In this document: positions 1-10,029 of the stretch, in pieces | Layout of the letters: every line of letters starts with the position of its first letter | How positions within the stretch are numbered: position 1 is the stretch's first letter | Source of the DNA: Tricholoma matsutake | Lineage: Eukaryota; Basidiomycota; Agaricomycetes; Agaricales; Tricholomataceae | Length of the DNA: 64,000 nucleotides | NCBI GenBank assembly: GCA_026075535.2 | Contig: AP026538.1 | Span: 3,038,001 to 3,102,000 of the forward strand | Direction: 5' to 3' | The notes under the pieces: model-generated | Told to the model about the DNA's origin: nothing | What the model saw: the letters and a program-made list of their open reading frames with translations, nothing else | The model's database searches: none | Position numbers and translations under genes: made by a program

Positions 1-23
1 CACAAAAAAAAAAGAAATCCGTC

Positions 24-1317
24 CTACTCAGCCAGCAACCCTTCCAACCCCTCTATCTCATCTAACAACATCTCCGAATCAACTCGCCTCTCCACCAATC
101 TTGCTACCCCTTTGTCCATCGCCTTGCTATCCTCCACCTCTCGAAACTCCTTTGCCTTTGCCTTTCCCTTTGACTTCTTTCCCTTCACCTTATCCCCTGA
201 TGGTGTCGAAGGCCCCGCGATGTTTTCAATGGGCTCAATCGCCCTCACTGCACGAACTTGAATGACTAAAACGATCGATTAGAGAGCTCGAAACACGTCG
301 AATGACACTTGTACCTGGTTTTGGGCACGAAGTCTCCTTTGCAGCCATCACTCACGTCACTACCACCATCATCGCTTCCTTGGCCTTTCAACCCCCACGT
401 TTCAGCACATCCTCCTTGTGCACCCCTCGTCTTGAGACCCCCTCCCAGTAGCAGCCTTGGACCGCTTGCGTGCACTTGATGCACTTCAGCGCCCCCTTCT
501 TGATGATACACAGAGGCTGCGACTGCATCTTGGTGCAATGATCACACTACAAAAAAGTCGATTAGCGAACTGGAAAGGACAAGACAGAACTCGACGACTT
601 ACCGGGCCCTCGAACTCGAGAAGTCCGCTCTTGGCAAACTTCGCACACTTTGCATTCACCTCCTCTATCTCCAACTCCACTTCGCCGTCTTCCACATCTC
701 CCACCTTTCGCTTCCCCAGCTCTACCAACTCCCCTCATCCAACTTCACCCTCATCATCATCAGCGAGTTCCGCTACCTCGATCACCTTTGCCTCCACCTC
801 GACCTCCATGTTCTGCTCCTGCAATGCCTCCTTCGAAAGTGTCTTTGCACAGAAACTCTCGAGAAGTGCTCATTGCACGTCGACAAGAGGGGCCCTGCGC
901 TCTTGCATTCTCTCCGCCTTCCACTCTGCCACCACCTGTCTCACCATCTCCTTGTCTTCCCGTCAATGCCTATCCATTGCCTCTCGTTCCTCCAGCTTGA
1001 TTTCCTCCTTCAGATCCAAAAACAACAAGTCTCTGCCCCACAAAACCCATTCCCAATGCGCCATCAGCTTAAATAGTTTGAATGCCTTGTCGACGACCTT
1101 TTGGATGGCCGGTTCATGTTCTTTGCCAAGATCGTCTGCCAACTCGTCATATTCAGCCTGCACAAGACGTTTCAGTAGATCGAACCAAAAGGAAAAAGAT
1201 GAAAATGTACCATCTTCTCACAAAAACCCTTACCCCACACTTTGAAATCGATGTCTTCCACCACACCGCATTCAGGCATGGACTTGGCATACTCGAGGAC
1301 CTTGGCATTCAGTTGAG
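24..1317 (-). pseudogene. Zn2Cys6-like, coiled-coil protein gene, decayed
   Basis: Read on the minus strand as exons at 1234-1317, about 603-1153, 315-546 and 24-265. Introns have fungal ends (donor GTAAGT at 597-602 and acceptor TTTTTTGTAG just above 546; second intron 266-314). One frame runs through the last three exons. It gives a Glu/Lys-rich, probably coiled-coil half, then six cysteines spaced CX2CX8CX8CX2CX6C (first Cys codon 544-546), then a basic tail with GKKSKGKAKAK. The cysteine spacing is close to the fungal Zn2Cys6 cluster, so DNA binding is an inference. The frame carries five stops, all TGA: 963-965, 870-872, 735-737, 388-390 and 352-354. The join between the 1234-1317 exon and the next one does not keep frame as I read it, and the true start is not identified. 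A second protein with an even more canonical cluster lies at 35549-37714. Confidence 0.6.
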
Positions 1318-1329
1318 CTAAGAGAGAAA

Positions 1330-2625
1330 TACCAAAGATTTGAGGTAGGGAGAATGATTGAGAGAGGAAGGAAATAACTGGTTCAATGTTTGTTTATCGT
1401 TTTCAACATGACCTCGTGACATCACATGTTTCAGATTGGCTGACTGGGACAGCCAGTATTTCACTTAGGGGGAGGTTGATAGGTCCACCTCGCACTATAA
1501 GGTCTGTAACCACTCACAGCAGTTCCACATCAATCTCCCATGGCACTCGGAACCCCTCGAACGCCTTAGGGCCTCGCAAAACACTCCCAAACAGGCTTCG
1601 AGTGGCCTCGCGCTACCCTGATCCCCCTTGATCCCCCTTGATCCCCCTCAAACAATTTAGGAACACTTCAAATGTGCTTGGCTGCTGTCATCATGGCCTC
1701 GGGCACTCTTACTACACACCGACGAGTCATAGCAAGGTTGACCAAGCTATTCGGCCACCAACTGAGCACGCGTGAGATGACTTAGGACGCAATGAGGCAA
1801 ATTTCTGACATTTAGATGGTTTGTAATGACATAGGACGAGTACATTTCACACATATCAGGACTCTGGAGATTTAATTCTTATCTTTTATTGTTTTACTCA
1901 GTGATAGAGGTTTATCTTTTATCCTAGACTTCACCTCATGTAGGCCTCATGTTCTCCTTCCCTTTTTTGGTAGTACCTCTTCAGAACTTATTTAAACTTG
2001 TAATAGTTACTCACTTGAGAGGGGAGGAAAAGAAATCGTCTTACTTCACTATCGTCTGATTTAAGAGTTCAGCTCTTGAGTCCAAGCCTCTCATCTAGCC
2101 CAAAGTTCTGCAAATCGTCGCAAACTTCCTCAAAACTTCATATTAGCCCTCGAACCCTTCGTCCATTGTATATTGTTATCACCCCTCGTCACTATCATTG
2201 CTGCCCCACTCACATATTCTTTCTACACCCTTTGTAAAATGTCTACACTGTTCCCAATTACCTCGAACATCTCTTCTACCCCTCAAACCTTATTGATACC
2301 AGAGGGGTCACTAGATGCATAGAATGTGGCCACTGCAGAATGAAAAACTGAAATCGGTGACAATATTTTGATCTCATGTGCCTTGGGAATGCTGCTGGCA
2401 TCACTATCATTTGAGGAATCTGACTGAAGTTGATGGTAGACAAAGAGATGGACTAGGTCAGAAAGGTTGGGCTCATTTATATGATTTGCTAAAGCTGAGA
2501 GGTCTCACAGGTAATTACGCTCTGTGGAAGCTCAGTCAGTTTGACTTATTGTGTATTCACTTTGAAAACCACATACATCAGGTTTGGGCAAGCCTAACAT
2601 AAGCCATTACTCATTCTCCTTCAAC
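1330..2625. other. non-coding stretch
   Basis: Apart from the small tandem repeat at 1619-1648 I see no gene, RNA or transposon terminus here. Short open frames, such as one at 2378-2602, have no recognisable domain. Confidence 0.5.
1619..1648. repeat. 10-bp tandem repeat, three units
   Basis: Three head-to-tail copies of TGATCCCCCT in non-coding DNA upstream of the decayed Zn2Cys6-like gene. Confidence 0.8.
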
Positions 2626-2629
2626 AGGA

Positions 2630-3290
2630 CCACTATCTTCATCTTCATCCTCTCCCTTATTCCAATATGGTGGTGGCCAATCACGAGGCAGCATTCCTCA
2701 TTCAATGAAATCAGTTTGAGATGCAGCTAACTTATCGAGGTGCTGGTTGATAAGAAGCATTTGGCCAAGTTCTTCATAATGGCTTGATCAATGCCAAGGT
2801 TTCTTCACAGTGGACTTATGATGTGATTCAGTTATTGAGGAGCATAGTCCATTGAGGGCATCAAACTCTTCAATATTATGGCAATAGTGGCAAAGAGAGT
2901 GTTGACAAGGCTATTAATGTTGCCCTGTGACATTTCTACTCTCTAATAGAAAAGGTCAGCTGTCTTGTATTGAACATCATCCTCATATGGTGTCCAGTCA
3001 GTGTTCGGTGCAGTAATGCAAGGTGGTGGAGGTGTGTTTGGAGGAAGGTAGTTGCCACCTTCATCACAAGGCTGACCTGAAATATTGGGTGAATTTTGTC
3101 AGTGGTTCTATTTTCTTTGAAGTCAAACACACCATTCAGTATCGGATGATATATTTTTACACCCTTCTGTGCTTGTACATGTGCCATAGGTGGAGGAGAT
3201 TCCCCAGGTGGCATATTTGGAAGTGAGTCCACCAGATGTGGTTGAGGATTGTCAAATTCCATACCATGGGGCAATGGACTTTGTGGGTGA
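2630..3290 (-). mobile_element. Plavaka (CACTA-like) transposon relic
   Basis: On the minus strand, about 3050-2985 reads LPPNTPPPPCITAPNTDWTP. About 2938-2905 reads EMSQGNINSLVN after a stop that sits where an arginine or tyrosine is expected. Proline-rich PPNTPPPP, then DWTPY...ADLFY, then EM(S)xGNIN is the signature I know from the N-terminal half of Plavaka transposases of Agaricomycetes. Upstream (3290-3100) another frame reads YHPILNG, also typical. The rest (2900-2630) is broken by stops and frame changes, and no catalytic core is visible. It is therefore a short, old fragment; its ends and any target-site duplication are not visible. Confidence 0.65.
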
Positions 3291-3530
3291 TTTGCATGAA
3301 TTCAATGAGTGTCCTGATGAAATGTATTGACATGATACATGAGGCCTTGTCAGCTGAGGAAGGTCAAGGGGCAGGTCAGTTCAGTGCATGGGATTCTTTG
3401 TGGGACCCCACATCGAGCTTTCTTCCCCTGACCTGAAGCAAACATCACAAGATAACAAGAGCTCAAGGTGAGAGGATACTGAGTCCCTAAAAGTGCAAAG
3501 TTGAAGTAAATTGCCAGCAGAGTTGGGAGA

Positions 3531-3608
3531 ATAATACACTGCTGGAATAACCATGATGCAAAGCAACAAATAATACACTGCCAAAATAGCCATGATGCAA
3601 AGCAACAA
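3531..3608. repeat. 39-bp direct tandem duplication
   Basis: Two adjacent units (3531-3569 and 3570-3608), each starting ATAATACACTGC and ending ATGATGCAAAGCAACAA, differing at a few positions. The period is a multiple of three, but no supported coding frame crosses it. Confidence 0.8.
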
Positions 3609-4121
3609 ATGCATATCAAGATAAGCATATGGTGAAAAACCCTCATCCAATCCCCTATCCCATATGGAGTGCCATTGGGACATGTGGCATCAGGATGGCA
3701 ATGTTGGTTAAACTTCTACAACTTGAACTTCAACTCCTATAACATGAACACATCAACCCTCCCACCTTGTTGATGTTCATCCAATCAATGTGAATAATTT
3801 GATGGCTGAAGCATGACCTCAATGCACAACAACATACAATGGTCATCCAGGCCAACTTATACTTGATGCAAAACAGGCGAGAAGGCCCAAGGACAAGATT
3901 GAAGCAGAGAAGCATGAGAAACTCATGAAAAAGAAGAAAGCTCTGGCAAAGGTAAAGGAAGCTGAGGAATGTCATCGAGAAGGAATTCAGCATGTTGCTG
4001 CTAAAGAGAATGAGATCCAGGAGCAAGTTGAACATGGGCAATGCAACACAGCACATCCTGACCAAGTCGACCAGGAACTCTACCAGCAATACCTGCAGCA
4101 GAAAGCAGAAAAAGAGGCTGA

Positions 4122-4143
4122 CAATGAGGGTACAATGAGGGTG
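4122..4143 (+). repeat. 11-bp tandem duplication causing a frameshift
   Basis: CAATGAGGGTA (4122-4132) is followed by CAATGAGGGTG (4133-4143). Without one unit, the lysine-rich frame before it and the acidic frame after it are the same frame, so the duplication looks like the event that broke this exon. Confidence 0.75.
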
Positions 4144-5028
4144 ATGCAATGGAGCTGGATGAGGGTGGTGATCTTGGAGTGGAAACTGATGATCCAGACT
4201 TCCCCCCTGTGTCTACTTTGTGTACTAGCAAGTCTGAGCCAGAGTTGTTTGGAGCACCTGATGAAGTTGAATTGGATGGTGATGGTGACAAAGATTTTAT
4301 CTCTGAAGCTGAAGATGAGGCTGTCACCAAGAAGGAATCAGAAGAAGAAGACATGCAGGCAGCCTTTGAGCTGTGGTTGAAGACTAGAGGCCCTAAAGGG
4401 AAGAGGAAGGGGAAGGATGTTGTTGGGAAGACTAAGGAAAAGGAAAAGGTCAGCATTATCACTTAGAATTGACTGGGACTTACCTATTCCAAGGGCAAAC
4501 TTCATGCTGTTATTAAGAAAGCTCGTGAGGCTCCTCAGGCTGTTATTGCTGAAGGACCATCAAATGAGAGAAAGTGGAAGGCAACTATGCAGGGTAACAA
4601 TCCAGTTCCAATTCAAACTGTAGAAGAGTAAGTAATTGTTATCAGTTGCCAACACATTCCAGGTTGCTTACAAATTCAGACAAAGGGGGAAATGTGTCAA
4701 GGCCATGGAGATAGGGGGATTGAAACCAAACTGGAAGAAGACAGTTGACCTCGCCCCTCATAAAACAAAGGCTGATGGTACCATGTTCGAGTCTCATCAG
4801 GAGTCCTCACCTGAACTTCAAGATCTTCAAGGGGAATTCACTGAAGATGAAAGTGCTGACAAGCTGAAGGCAGTGTGTGACATCAAGTCACAATGCAAGA
4901 CAGAAGGACCACAGAAGTCCAGGGGTACAAAGTCCAGGACTGCTACTAGCAAGGTGTGCTAAAGTCTGAGGTTGCCTTTAGTGCAGTTTAACCTAGCAAC
5001 TGTGAAGGGAGACTCAGATGCTGAACAG

Positions 5029-5107
5029 CTGGAGTCCAGAGTGAGCAACTAAATATATTAGATGAGACAATAAGGAGTACAGTACCTGGAGTCCAGAGTG
5101 AGCAACT
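5029..5107 (+). repeat. 22-bp direct repeat, 57 bp apart
   Basis: CTGGAGTCCAGAGTGAGCAA plus CT occurs at 5029-5050 and again at 5086-5107. The spacing of 57 is a multiple of three, so both copies read LESRVSN in one frame, separated by stops. It may be a decayed coding repeat or a simple duplication. Confidence 0.7.
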
Positions 5108-6299
5108 GAAGAGTGCAAAACTCCAGACTCTGCAGTCTACATATTGTGAAACAAACAGTGATAAACACAAGGTGGAAAACTACTCTAAGTGCCCATGAGT
5201 GTAACTACAAGTGATAGGACATGGAATAAAGAGATGGTGAATCATACATTTAACAAGGTGCATATGCTGTATATCAGATTTATGCAACTTCTGTCCATTT
5301 TGTGTTTGGCAGATGGGTATTGTACTGAAGCCAGTTGAGAATGAGGCCAAATCATCAAGGAAACATTGTGAGCCAAAACCCTGCTACAACAATAGTGACC
5401 TTCCCTTTGAAAACCTGAGTCAAGATCTCACCACCTGGAGAAGCAAAATATTACCACCAATTGTTGATTTGGCTGGTAGTTGTGATGACCCATTTGCTGG
5501 AGGCACTGATCTGAGCTTCAAGATAATCATGAAGGAATTTTGGGACCAGTCCTTTCAAACTGTGGAGGCTACAGATGCCGTTTATGCAGTAGTGAGTCAT
5601 CGTGTTTTATGCACCATTGATGTTACAATATGTATCTTGCAGGCCTCATCAGCTATCAGGAACTGGTGAAGCAATATTGGCAAATGTGCACTCGCAAATC
5701 TTTCACACTTTCAAAGGGGAGCTGTTCAAGTCATCTGCTCCTGCCATCAAATCTTATATGCAACATTCCTTGACTAGTATGAATTTCGTGTACTGTGACC
5801 CAGATGTGCAGGTAATTTGTTTTCTCGCATGGTTGTTTACCTACTTGGGTATCCAAGACAAAATCTGGATTTTTCAGGTCCAATATGATGATGGCTCTCT
5901 TTGCCCAACATTTGAAGACCATCTTGAAGTGGCCCCACAAAGATCACAGAAAACCTTTGGGAGCATTGGCACTTTGTGCTGCGGCAGTGAGTGTTGTCAT
6001 CTTTTTCAACATCTTGGTAAACTTCTGCATTTCAGAATGAGCACGCATTGACACTCTGGAGTGTTGGCATAGTGCCAACCCCGGAGAGGATGGAAGGGTT
6101 CTTAGAGAAATTATGGGCATCCTGGGTTGTGGCATACCTCATTCCCATCAAAATCCTTGCACAATTGGAGTCACAGTGGTTGCAGGTCTTTGAGCTAGCT
6201 ACCAGAATCATTGACCCAAACTCTGTTGATGACATGGCCCTGATGCTGATGATCCTCACACCGTCATCACAATTTCTGATGATGAGCTGAACTGATGGA

Positions 6300-6770
6300 A
6301 AATTGTAAACACTTTCCAGCCCCTTCCCTTCAATTTTTTCCAGTAAATTGGCTTCAAAGATAAGATCAAACATTATTTGTAGAATTAGGACTATGGTCAA
6401 TGAATCAATTTCCAAGCTACTGTTCTATTAGCAAGCCAAATGAGTGATCCAAATAAATACCATGATTGCATGGTTCTACAGAAAAGACTGGCACCACACT
6501 ACTTTGTGACATGCCACAATCAAATATGGCAGCCACAAAAAGATTGTGGCCTCAAACATCTTTTATGCTTCTATTCTTAATTGTGGTGGTATGACAAGTA
6601 TGGCTGGTATGTTGCCATACCATCCACACCCTGCCAGGTGATGTGTGATTTTGCTGATGGATAAATACTCTAACCATAAGACAGTGACTACAGTGGGGGA
6701 AAAGTGAAAAAGTAGGGGGATGAGGAGTAGAGAACTCGAACCTGTCATGCAAGGCATTGGCCACTAGCAC
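6300..6770. other. non-coding stretch
   Basis: No supported gene. It lies between the 3' end of the unknown gene on the plus strand and the 3' end of the KDZ relic on the minus strand, so both reading directions end here. Confidence 0.4.
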
Positions 6771-6774
6771 ATGT

Positions 6775-8676
6775 CAGGTAGCTCATATGGGCTTGGCTTT
6801 GCATGGTCATCCTCCCATTCCTGTACCATCTTTTTTCATTCAACTAACTTCTGCCCATGCTCCTCATGTAAACCTTCTGTGAACAGGTGGAATGCTCATT
6901 GATGAAGAATGGCCTGCAGTATTGCAAGGACCATACATCAAAGCAAACTATCCCCTGTAAACAAATCAGACCAAAAATCCCAGAATTACAAGGGATCATG
7001 CACTAAGGTCATTTTTCTTCCTGAAGTTTGAAAACCCCATGAAGTCATCCAGCATATTGTGATGAGCACCAGGCCCCATATGGCTTGTGCTTCCTGCTGC
7101 ACCATTCAACCATGACCAGTTCCTCTCAACACCCTCACCATCTGTCTGCCCCACCCACTTTGAATAGTTGAACAAAAATGGACCATGGCATACAACAGTG
7201 TGAGGTGGAACATGAAACTTTGGTACCTTGTGTTGTATTGCTGGTGTTTGAACAAACTGCAAATGAGCAGGCATTTCCTTGAGGCAGGTCCAAAAGTTCT
7301 TGTACCATTGACAGGCTATATCATAGGATACAATGAGGTAGAGAAGTAGGATGCCTGCAATGCTTGAGAGGAATATGTAATCCATGTTTGAGTATCTGTG
7401 AGCCCTCAGTGACACCTCACATGCAAACATTGGCACAACAGGCAGGGCAACATTTTGCCTGAGAGAAAATAATGGAGAAAATTACATTTTTTCATGTAGC
7501 AAACAAGTAATGAAAAACTGGTGAAAATAACTTATTTTCTGTTCATTTTCTCTTCAATCTGCCTAAGGAAAAATATATCATTTTTGTGGAGAGAAAAAAA
7601 AGGGAATCTGAAGTGAAAAGAACTCATTTCTTCTTGATTTCCCCCTAATTTTTGCATAGGAAAAAATGGTAATATTTCCTGCAAAAGCAAATCAGAAATC
7701 TTAAGTGAGTATAACTTATTTCTTCCAAATTTTGACCTGGAAAACTGCATGTGAAAAAGTGTCATTTTCTCCTCATGTTTGCCAGATTTTCACCAGGAGA
7801 AAAAGAAACTCTTGCCTGCTTATGTCAACATTGGTGGCTGTGCTCTTGACCCAAACAGGCAGGAGTTTCTTTTTCTCCTGGTGAAAAGCTGGCAAACATG
7901 AGGAGAAAATTACACTTTTTCACATGCAGTTTTCCAGGTCAAAATTTGGAAGAAATAAGTTATATTCACTCAAGATTTCTGATTTGCTTTTGCAGGAAAT
8001 ATCACTCTTTTTTCCTATGCAAAAATTAGGGGGAAATCAAGAAGAAATGAGTTCTTTTCACTGCAGATTCCCTTTTTTTTCTCTCCACAAAAATGATATA
8101 TTTTTCCTTAGGCAGATTGAAGAGAAAATGAACAGAAAATAAGTTATTTTCACTAGTTTTTCCATACTTGTTTGCTTAATGAAAAAGTGTAATTTTCTCC
8201 ACATTTTCTCCACATTTTCTCTCTGGGAAAGTTTTGCCCTTCCTGTTGTGTGGTAAAGTCACCTCTCTCCCTTTTGAAGGTTGCCAGTGCCATTAGCTCA
8301 AAACATCTCATGCTGGGCACAGCTGACCAAGTCCACTCCAGTTGCATGGAGCCCCTTCGACTTCTTGCTATTAGCTAACCACAGGGCAGCAAACCCCATG
8401 CAGTGGCTTATCTGTTTTGGATAAGCAACAGGTATGAGCTTTGACAACATGTAAAGCATACCTCATCTTGATCAACATACTTCAACAAGTGAGCAAGGTA
8501 CTCATTGCTCTTTATAAAGTAGGCAAAGCCAGGGCCAAGGGAAGGGTCCACTGTGTCTGACAACTGCATGTGGCCCTCAAGGCAAAAATTGGCATCCTAC
8601 AATACGATTAAGGAATAGAGCTACCTGTTTCTGCATCAGCCCCTCATAAGGTTGGATAACTGAATAAAATCTTATG
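6775..8676 (-). pseudogene. KDZ transposase relic
   Basis: Minus-strand exons give the KDZ (Kyakuja-Dileera-Zisupton) core in order. DANFCLEGHMQLSD (about 8605-8560, with the catalytic-type DxNF) is followed by LGPGFAYF and LKYVDQDE. After an intron come LHATGVDLVSCAQHEM and LQKGER; after a second intron come YSNMDYIF, LIVSYDIACQW (about 7330-7300), VPKFHVP, GVERNWSWLN and MGPGAHHNMLDD. A weaker C-terminal part (LFTEGLHEEHG, VQEWEDDHA) reaches about 6775. An in-frame TGA follows SCAQHEMF. The intron at 7396-8262 (minus strand) holds an 817-bp MITE; without the MITE and one 3-bp TSD it is 47 nt, a normal fungal length. It lacks the CxC2 form seen at 40292-44172, so it is a different KDZ lineage. 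Its 5' part is cut by gypsy A1 near 8690. Confidence 0.85.
7434..8250. mobile_element. hairpin MITE with about 390-bp inverted arms, CACTA-type ends
   Basis: The arms at 7434-7820 and 7857-8250 are near-perfect inverted copies around a loop of about 36 bp. Termini are CACAACAGGCAGGGCAA on the left and its inverted partner on the right, ending CCTGTTGTG. Both sides are flanked by TGG (7431-7433 and 8251-8253), a 3-bp target duplication as made by CACTA-like elements, whose ends also begin CAC. The 73-77-residue open frames in the two arms are mirror images, not genes. It has no coding capacity of its own. Confidence 0.85.
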
Positions 8677-8739
8677 ATTTTTCTGCAGGTGCACTCTCCC
8701 AACCTTCTGGAAGGGTCAGAGGTTGCCCTTATAGTAGAA

Positions 8740-10020
8740 GACTCTCTCTTAAGGCCCAAAATTGCAAACACGCTGCCCAAGATAGGCAGGTACAGAGTGG
8801 ATGACACTTCCCAAAGCTCCACAGACTCTCTACACACCATTCCCGACAGTCTCGCCTTTAGTGCACTGCCATTTTTGCCAAACATGCCCCCTAGCACCAT
8901 GGACACATAAGAGCGCCTCGATGCACTTGAAAGCGATGTTACTGGAATACATGTGCAAATCAATTTGCTTAAATCTACAATCAAAAACTTCGTCAGAACC
9001 CTTCAGACTAGCTCCACAACCAATATTCCCCCCATTGCGACTCCAAGTGTGCCCAACAACAACAATGCACTGCCTAATATGCCCACTAAGGAGCATGCCC
9101 AGATCAAACTGTCCCCCCCACCAAATTTAATGGTGCATGTGTGCAGGGATGTGCATTCCTTAATTCCTGTGAGTTGTACATCAATTAATCAATAAAGCTG
9201 CAAAATGTACTAGGCCTTCACATACATGAAATCTGAATGTGCCTATCTCTACATGGACCATATTCTGCAACAAACTAATGAGCTCAGTTCTCTACCTTTC
9301 TCCACTTGGGGTGACTTTTGAGCAGAGTTTGTATGCCACTTTTGTCCCCTCAATGAGCACCACCAAGCAGTGACACGACTTGAGTCATCCTCTGACCACC
9401 AGGCACGTCAATCCATGGACATTTATATCAACGAGTTTAAAGATTTGGTGGACATGGCAGGATATGGGAGTGGGCTACCAGTGGTGGTGAAGTTCTGATG
9501 GAGCCTCAACCAAGAGATTCTGGACCAGATTGCACAGATGTTGGAAGGACATCCAGCAGACAACAATATCTATGCTTGGTACGAAGCTGCTTCACTCTGT
9601 GATGAGAACCAACTCACAAATGTGGTGTTTAACACTGCATTCCATGCTCCAACTACCACCCCTGTGCCCTACACCTTCAATCAAACCCTCCCCCAGCATA
9701 ACCCCATTCCTATCTGTCAGACTCCTGTGCCAGCCATCAATGTTCCAGTACCAATGGATGTTGATGCAGCCTGTAGCCATGCACATAGGTTGAATCTCTG
9801 CTACTGCTGTGGGGAAACGGGACACATGGCCAGAGCATGCCCCCATCATCAGGATATTTGCATGCTCACCCCTGAGGGGTGAAATGAACTCCTCCAGGAC
9901 TTGTTGGCACTTGTAGATGTCAAGGAAGCAAAGGGTCAGGTTACAGAGGAGATCAAATCAGAGGTTGTAGAGGAGGAGGATTTTCTATTTGCAGTGAGTG
10001 AATCGTATACCCTTGTTGCC
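8740..10020 (+). pseudogene. gag of gypsy A1, decayed
   Basis: Fragments in order: the leader region with LRPKIANTLPKIGRYRVDD, a capsid-like part around 9330-9600 (RQSMDIYINEFKDLVDMAGY, LNQEILDQIAQMLEGHPAD), and a CCHC zinc knuckle CYCCGETGHMARAC at about 9798-9841. Stops and frame changes near 8910 and 9190-9320 interrupt it. The frame ends near 10028 (CP then TAA). In a working element it would build the virus-like particle; this copy cannot. Confidence 0.75.
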
Positions 10021-10029
10021 TGTCCATAA

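Larger units (their letters stand above)
3865..6290 (+). pseudogene. multi-exon gene of unknown function, decayed
   Basis: A Lys/Glu-rich, coiled-coil-like part (about 3870-4140) is followed by an acidic stretch (4149-4448) ending in a basic KGKRKGKD segment. An intron (4449-4493) leads in phase to AVIKKAREAPQAVIAEG. Further exons include 5313-5590 (GTGAGT donor, TTGCAG acceptor near 5643) and one ending near 5811. About 5940-6100 joins across a GTGAGT...TTTCAG intron as PLGALALCAAA then EHALTLWSVG. I recall that last signature (GALAL.A...ERALTLW) from unnamed Agaricomycete proteins but know no function. Breaks: an 11-bp duplication at 4122-4143 shifts the frame, a TGA follows AIRNW near 5668, and splice phase fails near 4627/4663. 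It sits next to transposon relics and may itself be transposon-derived. Confidence 0.45.

Noticed and set aside
457..1245. A 262-codon plus-strand frame rich in Ser and Thr
   Set aside because: It is antisense to the spliced minus-strand frame, which has proper introns and a cysteine cluster.
7532..8142. Two nearly identical proteins of 72-77 residues on opposite strands
   Set aside because: They are encoded by the two arms of a hairpin MITE and mirror each other; no start context or domain supports a gene.
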